38,529 bases of DNA from Bacteroidetes bacterium RIFCSPLOWO2_12_FULL_35_15 (GCA_001769385.1 MEPB01000102.1:1-38529); one strand, 5' to 3'. Shown: positions 1 through 8,424, counted from the first letter of the stretch. A program made the numbers and translations. Notes: generated by a model from the letters alone, not told the origin.

Positions 1-268
1 ACATTGCCCTTCAAAGGGGGACATAATCCTGTAAGCAATGAAATAGACGTCATTTTTATATTGCTTTTTTTGAAAAAAAATTACCCCTCGAAATGACACC
101 AGCGCTGTCATTTCGAGCATTCTGCTTTGAAGCAGACACATCGAGATTGTGTTGGGCTAAATTTCGGAAATAATATATTTAGAATTGGTATAATTTTATT
201 GAGATTTCTCTTCGAAATGACCTAGGATTAAAATTTGGCAGTGGATTTTTTTAAAATTTGAAAAGGCG
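1..268. repeat. Intergenic palindromic repeat region (REP/MITE-like)
   Basis: No gene is visible here. Positions 87-98 (CTCGAAATGACA) and 106-117 (TGTCATTTCGAG) form a perfect 12-bp inverted repeat. The second arm also opens an element whose far end (about 208-221, TTCGAAATGAC) is again its inverse, so one element of about 116 bp (106-221) abuts the end of another. An internal small hairpin lies near 121-136 (CTGCTTTGAAGCAG). This resembles the short dispersed palindromes ('TGTCATTTCGAG...GAGA') found between genes of many environmental Bacteroidota. The family assignment is from memory; the inverted repeats are seen directly. Confidence 0.6.
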
Positions 269-2374
269 CTAGAATCCTTCTTCCTTCCAGATATATTTTA
301 GTGTAGAAGTGTTGTAATAAGCCAATTTAGTGTTCTTTTCTATCTTTATAACAAACTCATTAAACTTCTTAATTGCATCGCACTCTACAGGAATAAGGCT
401 ATTTCCGGCAATATCAATAAGTCCGAATTTTTCTTCGAGAGAAACAATACAAATTCCTTTATTAAAATCTTCGGCTTCATCGTATAAAAAATCAACCACT
501 ACTTTACCAATGTAACTAACAAAACCAAACTTATCGTTTTTTCTGACTTTTGCAAGACCTTCACAAAAGTTTGAAACAGCTTGAAAAGAATATGGAATTT
601 GCAATTTCATTTTAATATCCACAAATCCCCATTTATCTTTTTTTAATACAGCAGCTAATCCTTCATTAAAAGGCTCTATCCGGTCAAAATCTTTTGTCGA
701 AAATAATTTCCCCGATTTGTCAATCAAATTTTGTTTTTTATTCTTTTCTACAACGGCATATCCATTTTTAAATAACAAAGGACTGCCACTATAATCATAT
801 TCAACAGGTACAAACAAGGTTCCGCCTGTATCAGCAAAACCATAGTTGTGTTCTTTCACAACCATGATGGCTCCCTCAGAAAATTCACCGATCAGATCGA
901 ATTCACATGGTAATACAGTAGATCCATTTTTATTAATAATGCCAAATTTTTTCAATGATTTTACTTTCGCTAAACCATTCTTAAAATTATCAACCCAGTC
1001 ATATTTATTAGCAATAACAATTTTCCCTGATCTATCTATAAAACCACTTTGTCCGCCAAACTCGACAGAAGCATATCCTTCAGAAAAATCGCCTGCTTTT
1101 GAAAAATTAATTGGAATAGTCAACTTGCCTGTTTCATCAATATAACCGTATTTATCTTTAATCCCCACCGAAGCGAGTCCTTCAGAATATTCTGCAATTT
1201 CATCATATTCAAATTTGCTTATCAGTTTTCCGATCTTATTGATAACACCATAGTTCTCATTCTGCTGAACAATAGAAAAGCCATTTTTAAAAGCTTCAAC
1301 TTGCTCATAAACAAAAGGGATAACTAATTTTCCGGATTTATCAATAAATCCCGATTTACCATTTAGCCCACATTCAGAAAGTCCTTCAGAAAAATCCCCC
1401 ACCCAGTCATAAATACAAGGAATAGAAATACGACCTAACGTATCCGCAAAGCCCCATTTTCCTAATTCACGGACAGGAAATAATTGTTTTGGTGATAATT
1501 CAAGATCCTGAGTGATCGTTTCCGGAAAAGGGAAATCCGGAAATTCATTTCTGAATTTATTTATTGTTTCAATCTTATAATCTGCTGTGTAAATTGAATA
1601 GATGGTATTCCAGGCCGTTTCAACATTCCGGTTACTTGGATATTTTTTGATAAAATCATGATATTCTTTGATCGTTCCATGAATCGTAGTTAACTCATAA
1701 ATTGCATTTTGTGCTTCAGTTATAAATGGACTATCAGGTTCCTTTATAAGGAATTGTTCAAATTCTGATATGGTATTATTTTCTGTTAAATAATGAAAAA
1801 GAGTTACAGAATAACGGATTTGAGCTTCCGGTATCTCCCTGGCAAATGGATAGGTTTCAATAAATATTTTATAGGCAACAGGAGTATCTTTTTTTTTAGC
1901 ATCCAAAAATGCCATGCTATTACGTAAATCAATAGCATCAAAGCATTGAGGAGCAGAAATATAATAATCAATAAATTTATTTAATTCATCGATCGTGTTT
2001 TTGCTTTTATAAATTTCGAATGCTTTTTCATTTATCATTTTTTGCAAAGAGTCAATTGCCTTTTCAGAAATAGGATACGACAAATAAAGGGCTTTTTTTT
2101 TGACGGAAATTAATTGAAAAGCATTTGCCGATTTGATACAATATTTATAAGCACTATCAATATTAGAAAAGGGATTATCTGACCTATAATAAATAACACT
2201 CAATCCGTAGGAAGCGGCCGCTGTTTCGCTCTTCAACGATTTCTCAAACAGGTGCTTTGCTTCAAAATAATTATACACATGAAGAGCTTCGAACGCTTTT
2301 GACAATTTAGTTGCATTGACAGTATTAACAAAAAAAATTATACTAAAAATTAAAAGTGTTTTTAATCCGGACAT
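269..2374 (-). CDS. Exported WG-repeat protein with helical N-terminal region
   Basis: A 701-residue protein of unknown biochemical role. Residues 1-21 form a signal peptide (hydrophobic core ending VNA). Residues about 25-290 are alpha-helical and look like degenerate TPR units (repeated 'FIKKYPSNRNVETAW'-like stretches). From about residue 306 to 690 there are about eleven consecutive WG repeats of 33-36 residues, each of the form (K/N)xGFxDxxGKxxIPxxYDxxxxFxEGLAxV. WG repeats (PF14903) are predicted beta-rich binding units; no catalytic motif is visible. It is transcribed alone on the minus strand. The stop lies close to the repeat region at the window's left end. A second, shorter WG-type protein is encoded at 11219-12463. 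Ligand and location beyond the cytoplasmic membrane are not deducible. Confidence 0.85.
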   Translation of the reverse strand: MSGLKTLLIFSIIFFVNTVNATKLSKAFEALHVYNYFEAKHLFEKSLKSETAAASYGLSVIYYRSDNPFSNIDSAYKYCIKSANAFQLISVKKKALYLSYPISEKAIDSLQKMINEKAFEIYKSKNTIDELNKFIDYYISAPQCFDAIDLRNSMAFLDAKKKDTPVAYKIFIETYPFAREIPEAQIRYSVTLFHYLTENNTISEFEQFLIKEPDSPFITEAQNAIYELTTIHGTIKEYHDFIKKYPSNRNVETAWNTIYSIYTADYKIETINKFRNEFPDFPFPETITQDLELSPKQLFPVRELGKWGFADTLGRISIPCIYDWVGDFSEGLSECGLNGKSGFIDKSGKLVIPFVYEQVEAFKNGFSIVQQNENYGVINKIGKLISKFEYDEIAEYSEGLASVGIKDKYGYIDETGKLTIPINFSKAGDFSEGYASVEFGGQSGFIDRSGKIVIANKYDWVDNFKNGLAKVKSLKKFGIINKNGSTVLPCEFDLIGEFSEGAIMVVKEHNYGFADTGGTLFVPVEYDYSGSPLLFKNGYAVVEKNKKQNLIDKSGKLFSTKDFDRIEPFNEGLAAVLKKDKWGFVDIKMKLQIPYSFQAVSNFCEGLAKVRKNDKFGFVSYIGKVVVDFLYDEAEDFNKGICIVSLEEKFGLIDIAGNSLIPVECDAIKKFNEFVIKIEKNTKLAYYNTSTLKYIWKEEGF

Positions 2375-2720
2375 ACGGGAAGCAAATTTTTAGTAAAATT
2401 AACAATAGTTTTGAATGTTATTGATGGACGTATTTTTCACATTTTTATTTTATCTGTCTTTTTTTATTTAACAAGTATCGTTAAATCAAAAAAAAGTAAA
2501 AATTTTATTTGTAATTTAAGAATGTACGAAAAAAACGAATGTAATTTTTGCATTGTACATAAAAAACATTTAAAATGAAAGCAATTTCATCACACAGTCG
2601 CAAAGGCGCTCAGGCAGATGCAGACAAAGGTATTTAAAGGCTGGAAAATAAAACAAAATAAATTATTGGGTTTGGCCAAATTTTGTATATTTGTAATCGG
2701 ATAAAATATGTGTAAAAAAA
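2375..2720. other. Intergenic region, AT-rich, promoter at right end
   Basis: This 346-bp gap separates two divergent genes. It is strongly A/T-biased. A 20-codon ORF (ATG at 2575, MKAISSHSRKGAQADADKGI) follows a T-rich stretch, but its size and lack of support do not justify calling a gene. No RNA gene or strong terminator was seen. The promoter of the next gene lies at its right end. Confidence 0.4.
2686..2693 (+). promoter_or_regulatory. -7 box TATATTTG upstream of the secreted protein gene
   Basis: TATATTTG matches the Bacteroidota -7 consensus TAnnTTTG and lies 27 bp before the ATG at 2721, giving a short leader of about 20 nt. The -33 element is poor (ATTG with 17-bp spacing at best). 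Confidence 0.5.
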
Positions 2721-3509
2721 ATGAAAAAAATACTCCTGTTATCAGCATTAATTATTGTCACTCTCAATAGTGCTTTTGCTGGTATTATTATTTTGGAAGG
2801 TAAATACCAGGATAAAAATTTATTTATCCAAAACGGTTATGCTGGAAATGGCGTTGGTTTTTGTACCTACGAAGTAACTATTAATGGACAAACATCAACA
2901 GATGAAGTTAATTCAAGTGCCTTTGAAATTGATTTTACTGCTTTGCAAATAAAACCGGGTACACCTGTTATTGTTGAGATAAAACACAAAGATGATTGTC
3001 GCCCAAAAGTTCTTAACCCGGAAGCATTAAAACCAAGAGCTACTTTTGAAGTTGTAAATATCACTATCAATAAAGATGGATTGATCAATTGGTCAACAAA
3101 AAATGAAATGGGGTCCTTACCTTATGTTGTTGAGCAATACAGATGGAATAAATGGATTCCTGTTGGCGAAGTGCAAGGTGGAGGAAAAATGGATAATAAC
3201 AAGTATTCATTTCAAACTATTGCTCATTCCGGTGAAAATAAATTTCGCATTAAGCAAGTCGGTTATGGTGATGTATCAAAAATTTCAACTAGTGTTACTT
3301 TTGTTTCTACCATTGGTCAACCTACTTTTACCTTAAATAAAAGTGCCGATAATATCCAGTTCTCCAGTGAAACCATGTATGAAGTTTTTGACTCCTACGG
3401 CAATATTATTAAACGCGGGTTTGGAAACGATTTGAAAATAAATAACCTTGAAAAGGGCAGTTATTATTTATGTTATGATAATATAATGACCGACTTTAAA
3501 AAGAAATAA
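2721..3509 (+). CDS. Secreted protein of unknown function with sorting-domain-like C-terminus
   Basis: A 262-residue protein with a clear signal peptide (residues 1-20, cleavage after SAFA). The mature part is predicted beta-rich: an N-terminal domain beginning IIILEGKYQDKNLFIQN, a middle segment with aromatic residues (VVEQYRWNKWIPVGEV) and a C-terminal stretch of about 45 residues (VFDSYGNIIKRG ... LEKGSYYLCYDN) that resembles the last strands of T9SS type A sorting domains (VyDxxGrxvxxg ... LxxGxYxl). It lacks the usual NPxxN-type opening of such domains, so sorting by T9SS is only an inference. The ATG at 2721 is chosen because the signal peptide starts there and a -7 box precedes it. Its last codons overlap, tail to tail, the 3' end of the Nudix gene by 14 bp. 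I do not recognise the family. Confidence 0.8.
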   Translation: MKKILLLSALIIVTLNSAFAGIIILEGKYQDKNLFIQNGYAGNGVGFCTYEVTINGQTSTDEVNSSAFEIDFTALQIKPGTPVIVEIKHKDDCRPKVLNPEALKPRATFEVVNITINKDGLINWSTKNEMGSLPYVVEQYRWNKWIPVGEVQGGGKMDNNKYSFQTIAHSGENKFRIKQVGYGDVSKISTSVTFVSTIGQPTFTLNKSADNIQFSSETMYEVFDSYGNIIKRGFGNDLKINNLEKGSYYLCYDNIMTDFKKK

Positions 3510-4137
3510 TTTTCGATTCATTAACGATCCTATTTAACTCACTTATTATCATTGCTGTAGCACCCCAAACTGTTAGGCCCTCTATTTCATAATAGGGGGT
3601 TTTTATTTTACTCCCACTGCTGTGAAGTATTGTTTTTTCAGATCTTATTTCATTGTTATCCAAAGCAAAAAGATCAACGGAGATAATTTTTTGAACCTCA
3701 TGGTTATCAATAACAAAATCGGGTACCTGTCCGGTATATGCAATAAAAGGAGATACTAAAAAATTACTTGGCCGGATATAGAGATCCGTCAGTTTTCCTA
3801 TTATTTCAACAGTATTTGTTTTAATTCCCACTTCTTCAGAAGCTTCACGCAAAGCTGTAAAACTTAAGAGCAGATCGCTTTCTTCATATTTCCCTCCTGG
3901 GAAAGAGACTTGTCCGCTATGTACACCTTCATAAACCGGCCGTTGAATAAGTATCGTATGGATGCTATTATTGAAAGGGAATAATAAAATTAATACTGCG
4001 CTTTTTTTTGCATTCGGATGTACAAGAAATTCCTCAGGAAACTGACGCCTGCTTGGAGCCATCAAAAGCTGGGCATCCTCACCCGGCAAGGGTTCTTTTA
4101 AACGTATTTTGATTTGTTCAATAAAGCGAACGAACAT
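3496..4137 (-). CDS. Nudix hydrolase, CoA pyrophosphatase-like
   Basis: Nudix hydrolases cleave nucleoside diphosphates linked to another moiety. The signature GX5EX7REUXEEXGU is intact (GGKYEESD..., TALREASEEVGI). Just before it is the segment (I)LIQRPVYEGVHSGQVSFPGG, which matches the NudL/CoAse subfamily pattern (LLTxRxxxLxxHxGxxxFPGG), so coenzyme A pyrophosphatase activity is the most likely. The frame is open to an ATG at 4245, but the family normally starts close to MFVRFIEQIKIRL, so I chose the ATG at 4137 (214 codons including stop). That start also leaves about 114 bp for divergent promoters with the small gene at 4252. It overlaps the plus-strand secreted-protein gene by 14 bp at the 3' end. 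Confidence 0.85.
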   Translation of the reverse strand: MFVRFIEQIKIRLKEPLPGEDAQLLMAPSRRQFPEEFLVHPNAKKSAVLILLFPFNNSIHTILIQRPVYEGVHSGQVSFPGGKYEESDLLLSFTALREASEEVGIKTNTVEIIGKLTDLYIRPSNFLVSPFIAYTGQVPDFVIDNHEVQKIISVDLFALDNNEIRSEKTILHSSGSKIKTPYYEIEGLTVWGATAMIISELNRIVNESKIISF

Positions 4138-4251
4138 ATTTTTTTGTCTTAAATTGGTATAAATATCCGAAAAATCATTGATTGTATAGGAAAATTCGAA
4201 ACCATATTCCGGGACTCGCGTACAAGTTTGAACATTTATATACATATCCCC

Positions 4252-4422
4252 ATGAACTCAGAACAAATACAAGAGGTGGTTCACTGGTTAAATCAACAGA
4301 TCACCCATGCCAATGACGTAATTAACGAAGCTCATTTAACAAACAATTATGGTAGAGAAAACCAATACGAAGGAATGAGAGATGCTTTTATGAGATGCTT
4401 AAACAAAATTAATAATGCTTAA
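4252..4422 (+). CDS. Small conserved-looking protein of 56 residues
   Basis: A short soluble protein, MNSEQIQEVVHWLNQQITHA..., predicted to be two helices with many Gln, Asn and Glu residues and no signal peptide. It is divergent from the Nudix gene and ends 12 bp before the convergent M23 gene. An upstream in-frame ATG at 4228 would add eight residues (MNIYIHIP), but the second ATG at 4252 gives a start typical of such small helical proteins. Function unknown. The regular amphipathic pattern and compact spacing support a real gene; confidence is moderate because of size. Confidence 0.6.
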   Translation: MNSEQIQEVVHWLNQQITHANDVINEAHLTNNYGRENQYEGMRDAFMRCLNKINNA

Positions 4423-4434
4423 TTTTATATGTTA

Positions 4435-5469
4435 TTATTGCGCCACATTTATTGTTTGACCAGCTATTAAACGGACTCTGCCGGTCAATCCATTCATTTC
4501 TTTTATTGATGCCGTAGTGGTTCCAAACCTTTTTGCAATTTCAAAGATCGTATCTCCTTTTTCAATAGTATATTGTTTTTCATCTTTCGGAAATGCTGCT
4601 AAACCCCATTTTGTCTTCTTGATAACCAATTCTTCACATAATAATTTTCCATCTGCAAAAGAAATTAAATACTTTGGATTGACAGGAACACCTTTAAAAC
4701 GCACTTCAAAATGCAAGTGAGAACCTGTCGAATGCCCTGTACTTCCACCTAATCCAATAAGCTCTCCCGCAGAAATTAATTGCCCCGGTTTAACTTTCAG
4801 TTTTGATAAATGAGCATAAACTGTTTCCAAACCATTGTAATGACGAATGATAACAACATTTCCAAATCCACCATAACGCTTAGCTATACGAACCATTCCA
4901 TCAAATGCAGAAACCACTTTATCTCCTTTATTCAGATCAAAATCAATTCCCTTATGCTGAACACTATCGCGCCAACCAAAATTAGATGTTATCGTTCCAT
5001 TAAATGGATTAATATAATTATTATGACCAAAAGCCTGTAAATTGAGTGTTACAGATGTATCTCCCTTTAATTTCAACATATCTTTTTCAGGAAATAAATT
5101 ATTTATTTCCCAGCCGGTATAAAAATCAGCAGAAGGAAAAGAGGTAATATCCGATAAACCGGATACTTCTTTTTTACTATCAACACAAACCAAATTAGAA
5201 ATAGCAGCATTAATATTATTTACCAGATCAAATGGAATTGTATCCATCTCGAATAAATAATCAACCAACAATGTAAGTTGCGCTTTATTCATTGATTGTA
5301 TTGAATTAGTTTGAAGATTAAAAACGGGTTTAGGACTTTCAGGATTCAGGCTGTCTCCAATACCAGAATTTAATGGGTTAGCATTGGAAACCGAACAATA
5401 AAACACAATTGCATATAACACTAATAAAGTGCGTAAAACAGTCTTATGCTTCTTTCTTAACATGTTCAT
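4435..5469 (-). CDS. M23 peptidoglycan endopeptidase with C-terminal LysM domain
   Basis: An exported murein hydrolase of 344 residues. Residues 1-30 are a signal peptide (ending VSNA). The M23 (lysostaphin-type) Zn metallopeptidase domain spans about 155-270: Zn ligands H172 and D176 (HKGID) and H253 (HLHFE), with H220 (YAHL) as the other active-site histidine. All are present, so it should be catalytically active. A LysM peptidoglycan-binding domain closes the protein (about 299-343, YTIEKGDTIFEIAKRFG...INVAQ). Family members cleave peptide cross-bridges in peptidoglycan during growth or division. Two ATGs are possible (5469 and 5463) and both give the same signal peptide. It is monocistronic, convergent with the 56-residue gene. 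Confidence 0.93.
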   Translation of the reverse strand: MNMLRKKHKTVLRTLLVLYAIVFYCSVSNANPLNSGIGDSLNPESPKPVFNLQTNSIQSMNKAQLTLLVDYLFEMDTIPFDLVNNINAAISNLVCVDSKKEVSGLSDITSFPSADFYTGWEINNLFPEKDMLKLKGDTSVTLNLQAFGHNNYINPFNGTITSNFGWRDSVQHKGIDFDLNKGDKVVSAFDGMVRIAKRYGGFGNVVIIRHYNGLETVYAHLSKLKVKPGQLISAGELIGLGGSTGHSTGSHLHFEVRFKGVPVNPKYLISFADGKLLCEELVIKKTKWGLAAFPKDEKQYTIEKGDTIFEIAKRFGTTTASIKEMNGLTGRVRLIAGQTINVAQ

Positions 5470-5527
5470 TGATCCAATATATTTATTTTGGGAATGCTAA
5501 ATTAACAATTTTGATAGAAAAAGCAAA

Positions 5528-5554
5528 TCCCATCAACAAAATATGCTGATGGGA
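5528..5554 (-). terminator. Rho-independent-like terminator of the aminotransferase gene
   Basis: TCCCATCA (5528-5535) pairs with TGATGGGA (5547-5554), an 8-bp stem with an 11-nt loop, 26 bp beyond the aminotransferase stop on the minus strand. It is followed there by a T-rich tract (TTTGCTTTTTC). Confidence 0.55.
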
Positions 5555-5580
5555 CATTGATAAATGTGAATACTTGGTTT

Positions 5581-6780
5581 TTAGTTTGTCCTTCCCGGAT
5601 ATACTTTCAAAGCTTTTTCTAAACAGATCATTGCATTTTTCAGATCAGATATATTTAAAACATAAGCTAAACGAACTTCATTTATTCCTGAACCCGGGGT
5701 AGAATAAAACCCTGTAGCAGGTGCTAGCATTACTGTTTGGTTTTCATATTCAAAAGATTCCAATAACCACTGACAAAATTTATCTGAATTATCAATTGGT
5801 AAACGAGCAATGCAATAAAATGCTCCACTGGGTTTCGGGCAAAATACACCTTCCATTTTATTTAGTGCTTCAATTAAAAAGTCTCTGCGGGCAACATATT
5901 CTTTTTGCACTTTTTCGAAATATTCTTTTGGTGTATTTAATGCAGCCTCTGCTCCTATTTGTCCGAATGTTGGCGGACTCAATCGTGCTTGTGCAAATTT
6001 CATAGCAGTTGCCATTACTTCTTTATTTTTAGAAATTAATGCACCGATACGTGCTCCACATGCACTATAACGCTTCGAAATGGAATCAAGCAATATTACA
6101 TTATTATCAATTCCTTGTAAATGCATCACCGAAACATATTCTTTTCCATCATAACAAAATTCACGATATACTTCATCACTTAATAAATACAGATCGTATT
6201 TTATTACCAATTGTTTTAGTAACTCTAATTCTTCTCTGGAATATAAATATCCGGTAGGATTACCCGGATTGCAGATCATAATTCCTTTTGTTTTTGAAGT
6301 GATCAGCTTTTCGAATTCAGAAATTGGCGGCAATGCAAAACCTGTTTCGATAGTTGATTTCACAGGCACCACTTTCACATCGCTTGCACATGAAAATCCG
6401 TTGTAATTAGCATAAAACGGTTCAGGTATTATTATTTCATCTCCCGGATTAAAACAAGTCATCATTGCAATTTGAATAGCTTCCGAACCTCCGGTAGTAA
6501 TTATTATTTCAGTTGGATCAATTGAAATATTAAAACTCTTGTAATATTCCGCCAACTTTTTTCGATACGATTCGATACCTGCAGAATGAGAATATTCCAA
6601 CACTTTAATATCGGCATTTTTAATTGCATTCAGCATTACCTCAGGTGTTTCAATATCAGGCTGTCCAATATTAAGGTGATAAATTTTGCGACCTGATTTT
6701 TTTGCGGCTTCGGAAAAAGGAACCAATTTTCGAATTGGCGATGAAGGCATATTGCTGCCTTTTAGAGATACTTTGGGCAT
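5581..6780 (-). CDS. Pyridoxal-phosphate aminotransferase, class I/II (aspartate aminotransferase-like)
   Basis: A 399-residue fold-type I PLP enzyme of full family length. Recognisable motifs are TTGGSEAIQ (phosphate-binding turn, residues 96-103), NPGNPTG (171-177), SDEVYREF with D202 contacting the PLP pyridine nitrogen, and SISKRYSACGARIG with K236 as the Schiff-base lysine; the substrate-carboxylate arginine is in NEVRLAYV near the C-terminus. The N-terminus LKGSNMPSSPIRKLVPFSEAAKK is typical of the Bacteroidota group annotated as aspartate or broad-specificity aminotransferase. Exact amino-acid substrate cannot be read from sequence. It stands alone between the M23 gene and the DUF1573 cluster, with a terminator at its end. 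Confidence 0.93.
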   Translation of the reverse strand: MPKVSLKGSNMPSSPIRKLVPFSEAAKKSGRKIYHLNIGQPDIETPEVMLNAIKNADIKVLEYSHSAGIESYRKKLAEYYKSFNISIDPTEIIITTGGSEAIQIAMMTCFNPGDEIIIPEPFYANYNGFSCASDVKVVPVKSTIETGFALPPISEFEKLITSKTKGIMICNPGNPTGYLYSREELELLKQLVIKYDLYLLSDEVYREFCYDGKEYVSVMHLQGIDNNVILLDSISKRYSACGARIGALISKNKEVMATAMKFAQARLSPPTFGQIGAEAALNTPKEYFEKVQKEYVARRDFLIEALNKMEGVFCPKPSGAFYCIARLPIDNSDKFCQWLLESFEYENQTVMLAPATGFYSTPGSGINEVRLAYVLNISDLKNAMICLEKALKVYPGRTN

Positions 6781-6840
6781 TGTTATTAATTTTAAAATTT
6801 GCCAAAGTTACTATTTAGAGATGAAATAGAGGAATAAAAC

Positions 6841-7230
6841 TTATTTCTTTTTCTTCAGAACAACACCCTTAAAACGCAATACTGTTGGAGAGTTTTTTGC
6901 ATTTGAAATGAGTGTAATTGTACGATCTTGTCGATCATATTTTTCATGAGTATCAAATTTCACCTTAATTGTGTATGTTTCGCCAGGTTCAATTGCGGAA
7001 TAAACCTTTTCCATGGTAGTACAACCACATTCTACTTCGTAGCTTGAAATGACCAATGGTTTATCCCCGCTATTTTTCAGTTCGTATGAAACGGAAACAG
7101 TGTCTCCTTCAGTTACAAACCCAAATTTATAAACAGGGTTATTACATGTAATTTCCTGTGAAAAAACGCTGTTAACAATACTGATAAACAGTATTAATAA
7201 AGTTGGTTTAAGTGGCTTGATACAAAACAT
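6841..7230 (-). CDS. DUF1573 exported protein (paralogue 1)
   Basis: A 129-residue exported protein with a signal peptide (residues 1-24, ending VFSQ). A single DUF1573 domain, an Ig-like/ASH-type beta-sandwich, follows: NPVYKFGFVTEGDTVSVSYELKNSGDKPL... then the family hallmark ECGCTT, then IEPGETYTIKVKFDT. DUF1573 proteins are common in Bacteroidota; their function is unestablished. It is the last of three adjacent homologues on the minus strand, but a terminator-like hairpin separates it from the middle one, so it probably has its own promoter. It is the shortest and the most divergent (ends in KKKK rather than a Pro-rich tail). Confidence 0.88.
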   Translation of the reverse strand: MFCIKPLKPTLLILFISIVNSVFSQEITCNNPVYKFGFVTEGDTVSVSYELKNSGDKPLVISSYEVECGCTTMEKVYSAIEPGETYTIKVKFDTHEKYDRQDRTITLISNAKNSPTVLRFKGVVLKKKK

Positions 7231-7263
7231 TCTTTAAGGATTTAATATGTCTTCATTAACAAC

Positions 7264-7291
7264 AAATCCCCCCGAAAACTCGGGAGGATTT
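7264..7291 (-). terminator. Terminator-like hairpin between DUF1573 genes
   Basis: AAATCCCCCCGA (7264-7275) and TCGGGAGGATTT (7280-7291) pair over 12 positions with one mismatch around a 4-nt loop. It lies 37 bp past the stop of the middle DUF1573 gene and is followed on the minus strand by a T-rich stretch. Confidence 0.65.
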
Positions 7292-7327
7292 GAAGAGATA
7301 CAAAGTAAAACAAAACAAAACAAAAAA

Positions 7328-7795
7328 TTAGTGCTTTTGCTCAACAGGAGGAGCAGGAGCTGTAGTTCCTCCGGTAGGCGCAGGAGTTGGATCAGGCTTA
7401 ACTGTTCCTACAATTTTAATAACTTTTGAAGGAGTGTCAGCATTTGAAGTCAATGTAACTTGTTTTTCAAAATGACCAACTCTATCAGTTGCGTAATGTA
7501 CTTTTATTACACCGGATTTCCCTGGAGCGATTGGTTCTTTTGGCCAAACAGGAGTTGTACATCCGCATGAACCTACTGCATTTGAAATAATCAATGGTTC
7601 TTTACCGGTATTGGTAAATTTAAATTCTCTATCTCCATTTGCATTGTGTTCTATTGTTCCGTAATCAACAACTTCTGAATCGAACTTAAATTTTGGAGCA
7701 TTTGGATTAACAGGGTTTGGTGTTGTTGTTTCTTGTGCTTTTGCTCCAATTGCAACACATAACATTAAACCGATTGAAAGGATGGTTTTTTTCAT
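7328..7795 (-). CDS. DUF1573 exported protein (paralogue 2)
   Basis: A 155-residue protein with a signal peptide (residues 1-20, AIGAKAQ) followed by one DUF1573 domain: FDSEVVDYGTIEHNANGDREFKF, then SCGCTTPVWP, then IAPGKSGVIKVHYATDRVGHF and ADTPSKVIKIVGTV. The C-terminal tail is rich in Pro, Thr and Ala (PDPTPAPTGG...). Similarity to its upstream neighbour (same GTIE, NTGKEPLIISxAxGSCGCT and TxRxGxF(x)KxVTxxSNA blocks) shows recent tandem duplication. It begins 39 bp after the stop of that neighbour, so the two are likely co-transcribed, and ends at a terminator. Confidence 0.9.
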   Translation of the reverse strand: MKKTILSIGLMLCVAIGAKAQETTTPNPVNPNAPKFKFDSEVVDYGTIEHNANGDREFKFTNTGKEPLIISNAVGSCGCTTPVWPKEPIAPGKSGVIKVHYATDRVGHFEKQVTLTSNADTPSKVIKIVGTVKPDPTPAPTGGTTAPAPPVEQKH

Positions 7796-7834
7796 TATTT
7801 GATAATTTTTAGTTTATTTTTAGTTTATTAGTTT

Positions 7835-8323
7835 TTAGTGTTTTTCTAATGGGGTTGCACCATCATCCTTTTTCCCATTTGTTGGAAAAGCTTCTTCAAC
7901 AACTGCAGGCTGAACAGTACCTTTTATTGTTAATATCTTCTCAGGTGTTTTTGCATTTGAATGAATAGTAACTGTTTTATTAAAATTTCCGGCACGTTTG
8001 GTATCATAAGTAACTTTAATAACCTGAATTTCACCCGGTTTAATTGGTATATTTTTTGGGTATGTTGGAACCGTACAACCACAAGAACCTTTTGCATCTG
8101 TGATAATCAATGGTTCTTTACCTGTATTTTTAAATTTGAATTCGTATGTACCATTGCCCCCGTATTCAATTGTTCCGAAATCATGTACATCCTTATCAAA
8201 GGTCATTTCTGAAAGACTAGCTGATGCTGCTGGAGTTGCAGCTGCATTTGCCGGAACAGGTTGTGCCCGGGAAATAAAAGAAGACAATGCAAAAATGCTT
8301 ATTGTAAAAAACAATTTTTTCAT
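7835..8323 (-). CDS. DUF1573 exported protein (paralogue 3)
   Basis: The first gene of the tandem cluster. The frame opens at 8341, but the ATG at 8323 (MKKLFFTISIFALSSFISRAQ) begins a standard signal peptide and is preferred (162 residues). An Ala/Pro linker leads into one DUF1573 domain (FDKDVHDFGTIEYGGNGTYEFKF, SCGCTVPTYPKNIPIKPGE, YDTKRAGNFNKTVTIHSNAKTPEKILTIKGTV) and a charged C-terminal tail. It is transcribed divergently from valS; 137 bp separate the two starts. No enzymatic residue pattern is visible apart from the conserved Cys-Gly-Cys motif. Confidence 0.9.
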   Translation of the reverse strand: MKKLFFTISIFALSSFISRAQPVPANAAATPAASASLSEMTFDKDVHDFGTIEYGGNGTYEFKFKNTGKEPLIITDAKGSCGCTVPTYPKNIPIKPGEIQVIKVTYDTKRAGNFNKTVTIHSNAKTPEKILTIKGTVQPAVVEEAFPTNGKKDDGATPLEKH

Positions 8324-8416
8324 ACTTGATAATTTAATCATTATGTTATTTAAATTTCATCGAAAATAAACGCCAAAATCGTGCCAAAACCCCAAAAAAG
8401 GAAAATTAATTTTTAG

Positions 8417-8424
8417 TAGATTTG
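8417..8424 (+). promoter_or_regulatory. Putative -7 box TAGATTTG of valS
   Basis: TAGATTTG fits TAnnTTTG and would place the transcript start about 30 nt before the valS ATG. No TTTG is found at the expected -33 position, so support is partial. Confidence 0.45.

Noticed and set aside
2575-2637. 20-codon ORF (MKAISSHSRKGAQADADKGI)
   Set aside because: Too short, no promoter of the local type at a proper distance and no homologue known to me.
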